The notes beneath the pieces were generated by a model. It made no database searches and was not told the origin of the DNA. It saw nothing but the letters and a program-made list of their open reading frames with translations. Positions 47,896 through 58,875 of a DNA stretch of 64,000 nucleotides are shown here, one piece after another. The first letter of the stretch is position 1. Each line of letters starts with the position of its first letter. The stretch comes from Cristatella mucedo (lineage: Eukaryota > Bryozoa > Phylactolaemata > Cristatellidae): assembly GCA_009760855.2 (NCBI GenBank), contig WPIO01000049.1, positions 62,001-126,000 of the forward strand, given 5' to 3'. The position numbers and the translations under genes are program-made.

Positions 47896-48394
47896 ACGAC
47901 TTTTGAGGACACTCGTACTAAACAGTACTCGGTAACGTTGTGTCTCCAACTAGCCTACAGATATTAATTCTAGCAGAACGCCTGTCGTCTGCGACGGACA
48001 GGAACGCTGCGGTCTGATCAGCTAGCGTCTTGGCTCTCGCAGGAATGCTGAGCTCCAACTCCATAGCCAAGGTCAGGGTGCCCTGCCTATTACCGGCACT
48101 CAACAGCAGTTAGGCAGCAGTGCTACCATTGGCTGGAGTACACCATTCTCACGAAACGATCGCTGCAGACATACGGGACAAATCACTAGGACCTATTTAG
48201 ACTCCGAGCCCTGCTATTTTGAATCTGCTGTCGTACGCCCTGTGGCCTACATCTAAGACATGCAGTTTCTTTATCCTTATAAGTTCATTAGCACTAGTTA
48301 ATGCTGCATTTTACTGTTGCCAGTTCAAATGGTTTGAGAGCTTATATTGAGCCGTTCTCTAGCACATTTAAACGACCTGGAGCAATCAAATTCC

Positions 48395-48495
48395 ATAGTA
48401 AATGCAAAGTGCCTAGAAAGAGATTGAGCGCTCTGAAGATGCTATATCAAATGCATTATTATTATTACTAGTAGTAGTATTAGTATTATTATTAA
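48395..48495 (+). mobile_element. L2-like LINE 3' end fragment
   Basis: GCAAAGTGCCTAGAAAGAGA, TTGAGCGCTCTGAAGATGCT and (ATT)n with AGTAGTAGT. Confidence 0.72.
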
Positions 48496-48654
48496 TTAAA
48501 TGACAATAAGCCTTTATGCCTGAAAATCACCCAGACGGCTCATAGAGACTAGTAATGCTACACAGTTAGCACTCATGCATTAATGCACTGCACCTAGATA
48601 AAACTGTACTTGCAAGTACATGTGTGGACGCATGATTAGGGGCAATTTTCTTAC

Positions 48655-48685
48655 CGTTTTGGCCATCTTCATCTCGTTCATTTAT
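48655..48685 (-). CDS. ARAP: Tentative ARAP 31-nt microexon at PH3 start
   Basis: Reads INERDEDGQN plus one base that joins in phase to GIRRWAVL of the next exon, giving the charged loop before the 'RRW' strand of PH3. Acceptor is tctttattcag, donor is gtaaga. A (CA)n array on the transcribed strand sits about 130 nt upstream. The upstream neighbour is not identified, so support comes from splice sites, phase and similarity of the loop. Confidence 0.55.
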
Positions 48686-48816
48686 CTGAATAAAGAAGGA
48701 TAGCTCATTTTAGAGTACTCGAAAGAAATAAGGTATACGGAACAAGAATAAATGAATAATCTACGAATCTATTTCCTCAATAAATAAATATATGTGTGTA
48801 GGTAAGTGCATGCATG

Positions 48817-48818
48817 CG

Positions 48819-48904
<86 letters not shown>
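48817..48904. repeat. (TG)n microsatellite
   Basis: About 88 bp; (CA)n on the transcribed strand, about 130 nt upstream of the candidate microexon 48655-48685. Confidence 0.97.
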
Positions 48905-48905
<1 letters not shown>

Positions 48906-49135
48906 CACAACCTCAGGGATACTGTTTCAGAGCTCTACCAATTGTGCGATCGAGACTGCTGTTCCTTCGATGTTCAACATAGGGCTATAAAGCTTCAGCC
49001 TCGAATTGCCACATGCATGCTCAAGCCGAACTCGTGAATGAGTAAGTACGTTTATTACTGCAAATTTTGGTGCCAAGTGCAACCATTATGCCGCTAAGGT
49101 CGGCGACCCGAGAACATATCTGTTGCGAGACTTAC

Positions 49136-49188
49136 GTGGGTTCAGGTAGGTGAAGTACTAGGGTAAACTCGCCAGGAGTGCTGAGTCC
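49136..49188 (-). CDS. Tentative ARAP exon in the ankyrin-PH3 linker
   Basis: Entered in phase 0 it is open for 17 codons plus two bases (GLSTPGEFTLVLHLPEP). It is bounded by a gttgccag acceptor and a gtaagt donor; an alternative acceptor would extend it to 49206. It may correspond to the linker before PH3. Phase 2 at its end does not fit the 48655-48685 exon directly, so either another small exon lies between or this is not an exon. Confidence 0.35.
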
Positions 49189-49762
49189 CTGGCAACCAGA
49201 GAGTGGCTGAATATGCAAGTGTGGCCTTTAGTGGCATGTGCAAGGAAAGCGGCAATGGCATAATGAAGAGCGAAGAGAGGCCGTGCGACTGACCACCAAA
49301 ATAAAAGTGCAAGACGAAAAAATACTCAGCCGTGGCAGGCAGATGTGATGAAGTCGCCTGCTAAGTCTCTATGCTCAACTAAACTGCATTTTCAAAACAG
49401 CCACAGTAGCATGCAATTGCAAAAGCAGGCGACTCATATCAGTCAGTTAAACAGAAAAAGGCGTGCAAACGTCTATGTCACAGCTACTCAACAACTCACA
49501 CATAGTACCCGTTCGAAGAGCCGTGAATGACCAAGAAGTTATCTCTTTATTTGTTTTCTCCTGGCAGTTCTAGAATGATCAGTAACTTTAGAAAACAAAA
49601 TTAGCACATGAATTCATATACACCAAAACTACCCGAAGCTCTACAACTAAGAAGTTTACACAACTACTTCGGGCAAAGCCTCAACAAACTTCTATTACTT
49701 CCATCTGAGCACACGATCGATAACAAAGCATCTGATGGTAACTTTACTTGGTGCCTGCTTAC

Positions 49763-49831
49763 ATTTGCTCCACTGTGGATCAGCTGAAAGGTCTCACTGA
49801 TGCAGTCGGTTTGCACGCATTTGAGCAAGGC
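49763..49831 (-). CDS. ARAP: ARAP exon: ankyrin-like helix pair
   Basis: Encodes 23 codons, phase 0 to 0. It reads ALLKCVQTDCISETFQLIHS then GAN. This corresponds to the ARAP region after ArfGAP ('ALCAAV...LVFTGAD'), an ankyrin repeat with the GA-N/D turn. Donor is gtaagc. The rest of the ankyrin region is not recovered with confidence. Confidence 0.78.
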
Positions 49832-51029
49832 CTAAAATTGAATACCAAACACCGACTCAGCAAAGACAAGAAATGCACAAGCACGGCTAAAGCACAGCCG
49901 AGTGTGGATAAGCTGTGTTCCGTGTGAATCTAAGAAGTACCATCAAACAAGTGGTTGCATCAGCAGACGAAAAGAAATTACGGCTGCAATCAGGCCTACG
50001 ACCATTCGATTGGTCTAGAATGGTGGCTTATTAACAAGTTTAGTGTGAACAGCACGGTCGCTTCGTAGCACAAGGAAATTGTCTTCGATGCAACATCGTT
50101 ACTCATGGGAGTCCGTGGGCAAGCTGGGAATATGCCACATACGAAATTTAGGCATGACAGAAGGCCAAAATAAAAGTTCAGCAAGTGAACAGAGCAAAGT
50201 TTAAAAGGCCCGGCCTCAAAAGTGCTGCCAGACTTTAGAACATACTACGACTAAACATGCATTTGCATCAGTAAGCTCCGAGGCAAGCAGTCCAAGAAGT
50301 GTAAAGTCGTAGTAAGGTGGGGAGAAAGGCTTCAGACAGCTGGTGGCTGATGACAGGTAAATATAACCAAAAGGGTGGTAATGTGCCCCTTACATGCAAG
50401 TAATAATGGTCGTTTAAATACACCGATTGAAAATCAAGTTGGTGTACAGGCTACTCAGACGTAGCAGGCTGCATTGCATGCAAAACCGAACCTAAAAGTC
50501 ATGCCAATTTCTCTGTTGCTCTGGTTTGTCTAGTATTTTATATCTAGATGCAGTTCTGACAATCACATACAACAAGCAAAGCAGTTTCTTTAATGCTGCA
50601 CTTGTTGTAAAAGATCATATGAGTAAATCATGAGTTCAAACCAGACAGTGCACTACAAACTTCTTAGTAGCACGACAATTCGGAAATCTACATGGCCATG
50701 TCCAAAAGCAAGCTATGGTCAATAGTGCTGGCACGAGGCTGGATGTGGGCCTGACATATCTCTAAGCAGGGTGGAATACCCACTACCCGGGCACGGTTCA
50801 CCATCAGCTTCCCTCAGATTGGACAATCCTGACATGGTTATATATGCTTCATCCCTCAGCTATACTAATCATCCTTTTTTTGTTTATGATGTGATCTGCT
50901 TTAAGCTATGCAGTAGCACTAGATCGATGGTTACATGCCCACCACGACGTTTTCCATGAGCCAGCTCCACAGCACCAAGCAAAGAAGCTTTTGGTACATG
51001 ATTAAAAGAATACTTTGTCGGTCAGTTAG

Positions 51030-51650
51030 AATTAATAATAAGATATTTAAGCAGTGCCCTAAGACAACCAGATTTATTTTTTAGGCACTTGACATAAGAT
51101 GAAAAGGAAGCATTTCAATTGCTTAGTAATAGCATGCACAGAGTCAGCACGAATGAGCATACAAACGACAATTCACATAGACCCAATAAATGCTGTGAGG
51201 AGGAGGAGGTGTATTCCTAGCCTCTTCAAATGTCTTCAAGTGAGGAGATGTCGGATGCCAGTCAAGAGTGAGTACCTGACTTTTAGAGCACCAAAAGCAG
51301 GCACGATCTCCAGAGGAATTTGAGTAGGCTAGAGACATCTCTGGTACGATTACATGCCCGACTGATTAGGAAGCATTTTGGATAGGCACATCGGACAAAT
51401 TAAACAAGCTGACCCTGAAAGTGAGCGAAAGACCCTTGAAGTCAATACACTGATTGATGGAGACCCAGTTCAAGTCGGTGAGAACTGATGTAACGTGGCA
51501 GCTGCAACGTTGACTAAGGACAAGCCTAGCTACAGAGTTCTGCACCAACTATAGGCATCTTATTGCACAGATGGAAGACTTGAGACCAGTGAGTTACTGA
51601 AGTCAAGTCGGAATTTGGACCGGCTTGGGTAAGGCATCCTAAAATTTGGC
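51030..51650 (-). mobile_element. Degenerate L2-like LINE fragment
   Basis: From ATTAATAATAAGATATTTAA through the 3' UTR (GCATGCACAGAGTCAGCACG) into RT C-terminal remnants (QNSVARLVLSQRCSCHVTSV in the minus strand). Confidence 0.72.
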
Positions 51651-51887
51651 TTCTTTGTTACAAATAGCCACAAGTAAAACCATTGGACGTTCGTAATGTA
51701 ACAGTGTCCAGGGGATGACATTGTGGAGCAGCATGCAGGCAATGTCTGGGATACCTGGCAATACATGGCTATGTAATCTAGCAGAGGCTACAGCACAATC
51801 CCATTAGGTAATATAACTTAACGTGTGGTATCAATCAAATAATTCTGACAGACAACCATCATATGCAATCGCATAACATGAACTTGC

Positions 51888-51981
51888 CTTATGAAGACTT
51901 GAGTGATCGGTAGTAAGGGGATGAAACCTAAAGTAAGCTTTTCTTTGGTATTTGTTTTGTATAAATGCTTGCCTAGAATGT
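51888..51981 (-). CDS. ARAP: ARAP exon: ArfGAP C-terminus, GC donor
   Basis: One base plus 31 codons, ending in phase 0. It reads SRQAFIQNKYQRKAYF then RFHPL, the FIxxKY motif that closes ArfGAP domains and the 'RxHPL' stretch known in ARAPs. Acceptor is gccttttcag. The exon ends AAG followed by GCAAGT, a GC-type donor. A GT donor four bases further on would put the next exon into a frame with a stop. Confidence 0.85.
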
Positions 51982-52162
51982 CTGAAAAGGCAAGCAGCAG
52001 TGTGTTAAAGAGTTAAACAGGCGAGGTGACAAACATTGCACGTATAATGTGGACATGATAGCACAAAATGCACTTCTGGATGACCCATAATTACCACCAG
52101 AGAGCATTCATGGCAAATTGACACAGAGTAAAGACACAGCATCGTGACGCCTACAGATGATG

Positions 52163-52380
52163 AGAAAAAAATTAAAAACAAACGATAAGAAAGCACCGAT
52201 AACAAGATAATAATAATAAAAATACACTTGATAAAGCGCCCTCAGAGAACAGAAAAAATTGAAAACAGAAACGATAAGAAAGCACCGATAATAAGATAAT
52301 AATAATGAAAAAAAAACACTTCATAAAGCGCCCTCAGACAACTCAATCTCTTTCTAGGTGCTTTACATTTCGAAACAAAG
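52163..52380 (-). mobile_element. L2-like LINE 3' end, tandemly duplicated with flank
   Basis: AACGATAAGAAAGCACCGAT plus AATAATAA tail and GATAAAGCGCCCTCAGA occur twice, about 89 bp apart (near 52163-52252 and 52253-52340). The second copy continues into the full hairpin CAATCTCTTTCTAGGTGCTT. Confidence 0.75.
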
Positions 52381-53846
52381 GGACACATCAGCCTAAGGGA
52401 GACTGCTGCTCCATCACGTGCTCTCTTTTAAATTACACCAGGTGCACAAAGTTTCGAGTGAGTTTGTTCTGAAGAAGTTTCATGGTATGTGCAGCACATG
52501 CAAACACCAACGGGGGAGGGTGTGGGTGAGGTACGGCAGCTACACTACTGGCCAAGGTTATTCACATAGGTAACCAATACGGTCGACGTGAGTTCATGAA
52601 TTATAGTCAATTGTTATTGTCGATTTTATCAGCTAAATTCACCGATTCCCGAAGCATAAAAGCTGATCAGGTTGGAACAATTTGTGATCCATCATCTAAG
52701 TTATTTAGCAACCAATCTCGGAGCCTCAATCTTGTTTTTCGCATCAACAAAATCGAAATTCGGCCTCACAGATTACATAATTATCCAAAGAATGAGTGCA
52801 TCTATAATAAGATTACAAGTATACATGAGAATTGATTGAGTGCACTAAATAGAGCCGAATCCAACCAGCCACCTCCCGAAGGAAAGAGGTCTAAAATATG
52901 CTAGTTAGACAGAGAGCCGAGGGTAACTCTTACTTTATGTTCGTGGCAAATGCCTTAGCCATTTGAGTTTACAATCTTAAAAAACCATCTGCATTAAAAA
53001 CCGAGAGCACAAATAACCTAATGTAACTGTATCCTCATATAACCGCCAAGTCAGTTCTTCATTAATTATTTGTTCCGTTACTAGCTTTATAAATACCAAC
53101 GTCACTGCTCATGACTTTTCCAAGCTCAGTATATTCGTCTTCATTAGTTGCTCAGCTCCTACACGATGCAGTTTTAGAAATATCCCTCCAACCGAATTGT
53201 TGCTGCCCAACAAAGTTTCGGTCAACTCCTCTCATTCCCTGAAGCTGCCTTAATCAGCAGATAAGGGTTTCCCTCCATCATTAAAAGTACTCATACTTTG
53301 AATGGTGCTCTTCCTAATTTATAGGAATGCATGGGTCAGAACTGACTTGCTGCCCACATTATCTTATCGCTTTCAGATAAGTAGTGTTCCCGTTGAAACA
53401 AAATTTCATTTCATAGTAACTCTTGATTTTAACTATGCCGATTTGCCCTAGGAACGATGGAAAATGGGTCAAGTGTAAAATCTTTGCTAATGGACATTGT
53501 CTCAGATCCTTTCTAGGGTCTTTTAGACAGCATTAGTTATCATGCTAGCTATCTTAGTTCTCTTAGTTTTTCACTTTGACATGTGCCATCTCTCATATAA
53601 CAACCCGAATGTCGAAGTATGCCTACTCTCTCCTGGAAACGAGTAAGGATGGCTGTGTGCTCCAGACCATAGGCTCACATGCAAGAGTGTACTACTCCAG
53701 TAGCACTAAATTACACATGGCCGCTTGCAATAACAAAATGCAATGTTGTTCAGCTGCTTATGCAAACTCCAATGGTGACCAGATCTATACAGCTTATCTG
53801 ACAACATGTACTAGCACCCGTGCACCGCAAAACAAATAGAACTTAC

Positions 53847-53935
53847 AGATCTGAAGACTCGGTAATCTTAAGCATTGCTGGCAGGTCCCGTTCCCAGAGG
53901 CCATTGGCACTTCCATTTCCGTAAGAAATAAAAAG
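53847..53935 (-). CDS. ARAP: ARAP exon: ArfGAP second part
   Basis: Phase 0 start and phase 2 end (29 codons plus two bases). It reads LFISYGNGSANGLWERDLP, the ArfGAP motif GNxxAN-x-xWE-x-xLP directly after the zinc-finger subdomain. Acceptor is cgtctag, donor is gtaagt. The two leftover bases (CT) are completed by the first base of the 51888-51981 exon. Confidence 0.88.
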
Positions 53936-54101
53936 CTAGACGGAAACCAGTACCACCAATAAGTCATCGACAAGAGAGTTAAATATTTCAGTATGCAACA
54001 CTGAAGAAGGATCGTAATACCACACACAACGGCCGGCTCGGTCGCTACACTATGAACTTACCAACAAATTGCAGCTGGCATTAGGCAGGCTCAGTGCATA
54101 C

Positions 54102-54296
54102 CTTGACTAAATCGGGCGTCCACACTCGCAAGTCCATTCGCAAAGACTTTACATTGAAAGGCCACATTTGCCGATGAATACCAGCACACTTCTTGCAGAT
54201 GACCACTCCCAAATGAAGAACGGACCAGTGGGGGTTTGGAGAATTGCAGTCGGCACACTTCTGGTTGAACTCGTTTTGGTACACCGCGCTAAGTAC
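54102..54296 (-). CDS. ARAP: ARAP exon: ArfGAP zinc finger
   Basis: Encodes 65 codons, phase 0 to 0. The ArfGAP zinc finger is complete: CADC, 16 residues, CKKC (C-x2-C-x16-C-x2-C). It is followed by AGIHR with the Arg that serves as the catalytic arginine finger in ArfGAPs. The usual LG after HRx is replaced by MW (HRQMWPF), and the next conserved block is VKSLRMD then VWTPDLVK. Acceptor is tcattttag, donor is gtatgc. Function (Arf-GTP hydrolysis) is inferred from the conserved Cys and Arg. Confidence 0.93.
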
Positions 54297-55250
54297 CTAA
54301 AATGAGAACATAGCAAGCATCGCATTGCCTGTTTCAAATTAGTGAGTAGTGTAAGCCCTGCAGAAGACAAAGACAGAGCAAAAACTCTGAGAACAAAAGA
54401 ATCACGTCAATGGATAAACAGTGGAAGCTACATTTGGCTAGGTTAGGAGGCATCTTATTAGAGCAAGCAGCCAGTTGGTGCTTAGTCATCAACGCTTACC
54501 ATCACACAAAGACCCTAGTGCTAGCGATTATAAAAATGACTAAAACTTTCGACGGCTGAATTCACCACTTTTATTAGGCAAAAAATCAGATATAATCCAA
54601 GAGCTAAACTCAAGTGGTGTGGCAAGAGCACAGACAGGCGATTGACGATTGAAGATTGGCGATTGAAATCTCTCTTTTAATTTCCTTTAAAATTAAAATT
54701 AATAAAAAATTTCCTTTTTACCACTCTGCTGGAGCATGCAAATTGAAGCTACATATAATGTTCGCACGAGATCTCTACAACTTCATTGGTAAGCTGAAGA
54801 CACACAGACCACGTGACGTCCTCAACAATCTATGAGCTTTCCAAAGGCGGGAGATTGTATCGCCCAAATCAAATGTCAAGCTTAATCGCCTGCATTGACG
54901 ATAATCGATCAAATGTTGAAAGTAATAGGGCCCGCATGCTTAAACTGCAAAAATTGTGAGCCGGACTACGATGTACATGTGGCTACCAATTGAGTGGTGT
55001 CCCTTTCATGCACCCACCATCTCCATAGCTTTTTCAAATCGGATATGATTGTCTTTACAAGGCACGTGCAGTATAACAGTATAACTAGGCCTAGCCCTGG
55101 AAGTATGTTCGTGGTTGAACACACAAGACATACAGTATAAAAAATGTTAGCCACATTATTCTAGCTGCACACATTCCATTCGTAGTAGTTTATGCATAGA
55201 GTTTGCATTGTCCAGTAAAAACAGTGGCAGGCAGTACGAAGTTACAATAC

Positions 55251-55335
55251 CGTGTCATCGGAGAGTGCAGTGGCAATAGAGTCTTCGATTGCTGTCTTCC
55301 ATAGCTGTATCTCTTCATCAGAGCTAAATGCTAGT
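55251..55335 (-). CDS. ARAP: ARAP exon: PH2 C-terminal helix
   Basis: Entered in phase 2 and left in phase 0. It reads AFSSDEEIQLWKTAIEDSIA, the PH-closing helix with its invariant Trp, followed by ALSDDT, the family's 'ALSDYE' junction with ArfGAP. A nearer acceptor would bring a TAG into frame, so the acceptor after gcataaag is chosen. Donor is gtattg. Confidence 0.85.
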
Positions 55336-56022
55336 CTTTATGCAAGAAAAAAAAAGAGCAACTGCATATTAGACTTGAAAGTTGACTGAGATAAGACGAC
55401 AATTCCTCTAAGCAATGAAGTGCATAAAATATTGAAGATCCCAGTGACTGCTTGCAAAAGCTCTAATCTGATTGTGCAGACACTCGAATGTCACGATGCA
55501 ATCAACATTTCCAATGATACTTCCCACAAACACAAGCAATCACAAACAGAAGTCCCTGCTGATTCGCTAGCCTGCGATGACCAGAGGATATGCTGTTTGC
55601 AAATATAAATTCGAACGACAAAATGCACTCTCCTAGTTCAAATTGAAAATCCTTTCGAAATATTGTTCTCCCTCTTGAAGATTTTGTTAAACAACCAAAG
55701 AAATGAAAGATTAACAGACAGTCGGGCACGCTCAAAGGTTAAGTCAGTGGACACTCACGACCGCCTTCCAAAGCTGCGTGACTTTACTGCGATTTTTCAC
55801 GAGTTTGGGCTAGGTGTCGAGGTAAAAGATTAGGTCTTCACCGTATGCAGAGGAGAGACCCAAGGAATACGAACAGCTTCAGAAATTGTGGCTGCATAGC
55901 TCAAAGTCTAGGAAAGTTTCCTATCCCTCGCCGCAGTTGCTAGTATCTGGGCATGGTGGCATGCATGCATGGTGTGTACAGGTACGAGCCAGTTTGCTGG
56001 CTCATGTTGTGCATGTGAAAGA

Positions 56023-56026
<4 letters not shown>

Positions 56027-56089
<63 letters not shown>

Positions 56090-56152
56090 TGTGTGTGTGT
56101 GTGTGTGTATGTGTGTGTGTATGTGTGTGTGTCTGTGTGTCTGTGTGTGCAC
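56027..56152. repeat. (TG)n microsatellite
   Basis: GT run with late GA, TA and TC interruptions. Confidence 0.97.
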
Positions 56153-56299
56153 GAGTATATACCTGAGAGTGTGCGGGAGCTTGCGCATGTACATGCATTC
56201 AAGCATGAGTGTCGATGTATGAGTGTATGTATGCATATATGTACATGCATGTACATGTGTGTACATGGGCAAATGTGGTTGTATGTAAACGAGTGCAGG

Positions 56300-56479
56300 T
56301 ATGTACATACATGCATACATACATACATACGTGCATACATACGTACATACATACATACATACATACATACATACATACATACATACATACATACATACAT
56401 ACATACATACATACATACATACATACATACATACATACATACATACATACATACATACATACATACATACATACATACA

Positions 56480-56513
<34 letters not shown>

Positions 56514-56523
56514 CATACATACA
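56300..56523. repeat. (ACAT)n microsatellite
   Basis: Over 50 units of ACAT/ATAC. The Tyr/Ile/His or Met/Tyr/Val/Cys repeat frames are artefacts. Confidence 0.98.
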
Positions 56524-56565
56524 TATATGAATTATAAGGATATATATGAATTAAATTTATTTATG

Positions 56566-56695
56566 TATAATTCATTTGTACAGCACCCAAGGAGAACTTA
56601 ATCTACATCCAGTGGCTTCACATGTTATGATGCCCATGCGAGCCCACGACCTTGGTGGTCAAAGGTGAGCACCATGCTCCTGGGCCAAATCAGGG
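56566..56695 (-). mobile_element. tRNA-derived SINE, family 1
   Basis: TAATTCATTTGTACAGCACC tail complement, GCGAGCCCACGACCTTGG and CTCCTGGGCCAAATCA head complement. Confidence 0.72.
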
Positions 56696-56714
56696 CTAAG
56701 GTGCCATTATACAA

Positions 56715-58625
56715 TTAATAATAATAATAATAATAATATTGCACTTGATAAAGCGCCCTCAGAGAACTTAATCTCTTTCTAGGCGCTTTACATTTGCTGC
56801 AAAGTGATACGCAATAGAATAGTAAGTAAAATCGTGCTTGAAAAACAAACAAAATGAATAACATGGTTAGGGGTTACATGCACTGGGTCAGCATGCAAAT
56901 GTGGTTAGTGGCAGCATGAACAGTGTCAGCACGCATAAGCACATCGAGGACGAATCACAAGGACCCACTAAATGCTGTCCTAAATAGGTATGTTTTTAAG
57001 TTTCTTTTAAATGTGGTCAGGTCAAGGGATGTTCTGATGCAGGTCGGGAGGGAGTTCCAGGCTGTGGGAGCATACGAGCTAAATGCACGGTCTCCAAAGG
57101 ATTTAAGGTTTGTGCGAGGTATTTCTAGACTGTTGGATTCCGAAAAGCGAGTGGTACGATGCTTTGCCTGATGGGTTAGTGTATCTGAAAGATAGGCTGG
57201 AGCCATAGAATGAAGAGACCTAAAAGTGAGCGACAAAACCTTGAAGTCAATCCGTTGCTTGACTGGTAACCAGTGCAGGTCGGCGAGAAGTGGAGTAATG
57301 TGGCAACTGCGACGCTCACGACAGACAAGCCTAGCTGCAGAGTTTTGCACCAGCTGCAATCGCCTGATCGTACATGCTGGTAGGCCAGTCAGCAGTGAGT
57401 TGCAGAAGTCGAGACGAGATGTCACGAATGCATGGACCAACTTGGACGTGGTATCCTTATCTAAACAAGCCCTAATTTTAGCAATGTTATGAAGCTGAAA
57501 ATAGGCTGATTTGACTGTGGAGCTGATGTGGTCGTCTAACGAGAGGTCGCTTTGGAATATGACACCTAGATTTCGAGCTGATGCAACTGGAGATATGCTG
57601 GCAGAGCCAATTTTGAAAGTCAGCCTTTCCAATTTCTGAATAACACTAGGTTTGCCCATAATTAGTAAGTTAGTTTTATCATCGTTTAGTTTTAGAAAAT
57701 TTGCTGCCATCCATGATCGGATGTCATCAATGCATGCAGCAAGTGAGTTGAGAGAATTTGAGGTGCTCGAAGGCTGGGAGGGATCAAAGCAAAGGTACAA
57801 CTGAGTGTCATCCGCATAGAAGTGAAAGCCTAGATTGTGCTTGGCAATCACATCAGCGAGAGGGAGAGTATAAACGGTGAAAAGGACCGGACCTAGCACA
57901 GAGCCCTGAGGTACTCCATATTTTAGAGGTACTTCAGATGATCTTTGTCCATTCACGTCAACACTCTGGAGTCTCCCACTGAGATAGGACCTGAACCACT
58001 GCAGAGCAGTGCCAGTGATGCCCAGGCGAGATGAGAGGCGCTCTAGAAGTACTTTGTGATCGATGGTATCAAAAGCTGCCGAAAGATCGAGCAAAACAAG
58101 AAGAGACACTCTACCCATGTCTGCATTCCTAAGTAGGTCGTTGTATACCCGAAGCAATGCTGACTCTGTGGAGTGATTAGCTCTAAAGCCAGACTGGAAC
58201 TTACTAGCAAGGTGTGAGGTTTCGATATACGAGTTCAGCTGGTCTGCCACGACCCGTTCCAGTGTCTTTGATAGGAATGGTAGAAGGGAGACTGGGCGGT
58301 AGTTGCTTAAGTTCTCTTGGTCTAGTGTAGCTTTCTTGAGAAGTGGCCTGACTACAGCTTTTTTGAAAGGTGCTGGGACCTGACCTGAGGCTAATGACAT
58401 ATTAATGATGTTGGTTATGCATGGCAGCAGCAGATCAATGCAACGTAGGAGCAGGACAGTGGGAATAGGGTCCAGTGGACTTGTTGTCTTCTTTGATTGA
58501 GATACGAGCTTTAGGACTACGTCACTGGTGACCTGTTTAAATGCAGACATTGAGGCGCAGCCAGGAACCGAGGAACAGCATTCTAGTGGGAAGGTTGTCA
58601 TCGCAGGGATGGATTCCCTGATTTA
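56715..58625 (-). mobile_element. L2-like LINE, 5' truncated, young
   Basis: About 1.9 kb in ARAP sense orientation with a full 3' end and (ATT)n tail. Truncated in the region before the RT. Few differences from the 38863-41745 copy at the protein level, and the coding region is unbroken. Confidence 0.93.
56955..58601 (-). CDS. LINE reverse transcriptase, open, N-terminally truncated
   Basis: 548 codons without a stop. RT motifs: LLDLSAAFDTIDH (about 170-182), YGVPQGSVLGP (228-238), FYADDTQLYL (261-270) with the catalytic Asp pair. The C-terminal part has DIRSWMAANFLKLNDDKTN and FGDRAFSSYAPTAWNSLP. The endonuclease and the true start are missing, so the first Met is only the first one after truncation. 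The protein family reverse-transcribes LINE RNA at a nicked target. This copy is unlikely to move by itself. Confidence 0.9.
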   Translation of the reverse strand: MTTFPLECCSSVPGCASMSAFKQVTSDVVLKLVSQSKKTTSPLDPIPTVLLLRCIDLLLPCITNIINMSLASGQVPAPFKKAVVRPLLKKATLDQENLSNYRPVSLLPFLSKTLERVVADQLNSYIETSHLASKFQSGFRANHSTESALLRVYNDLLRNADMGRVSLLVLLDLSAAFDTIDHKVLLERLSSRLGITGTALQWFRSYLSGRLQSVDVNGQRSSEVPLKYGVPQGSVLGPVLFTVYTLPLADVIAKHNLGFHFYADDTQLYLCFDPSQPSSTSNSLNSLAACIDDIRSWMAANFLKLNDDKTNLLIMGKPSVIQKLERLTFKIGSASISPVASARNLGVIFQSDLSLDDHISSTVKSAYFQLHNIAKIRACLDKDTTSKLVHAFVTSRLDFCNSLLTGLPACTIRRLQLVQNSAARLVCRERRSCHITPLLADLHWLPVKQRIDFKVLSLTFRSLHSMAPAYLSDTLTHQAKHRTTRFSESNSLEIPRTNLKSFGDRAFSSYAPTAWNSLPTCIRTSLDLTTFKRNLKTYLFRTAFSGSL

Positions 58626-58669
58626 TAATAATTTATGTTATGATAATTTATTTATGATAATTACAGCAA

Positions 58670-58875
58670 CATATGTGCAAGCACTCACACGCACACACAT
58701 AACACTACATTATAAGCTCGTGTACCCACTCACACACAACACCTACACATATACACACACAAGTGTGCACACACACGCGCACTCGTACAGGTACGTGCAT
58801 TACAACCGTGTGAGGTCGTATACACACAGACTATGCATACATGCATACACAAATGCATGTACATATGCATGCCCG
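58670..58875. repeat. CA/ACAC-rich degenerate repeat
   Basis: Scattered CACACA and CATACATGCA runs; the Thr/His/Tyr-rich plus frame has no domain. Confidence 0.6.

Noticed and set aside
52930-52975. Possible exon with strong gtaagag donor
   Set aside because: Stops in the required phase; the ArfGAP C-terminus was found at 51888-51981 instead.
56301-56601. Tyr/Ile/His- and Met/Tyr/Val/Cys-rich frames over 56200-56600
   Set aside because: Translations of the (ACAT)n and (TG)n microsatellites; no stops by chance of repeat period.
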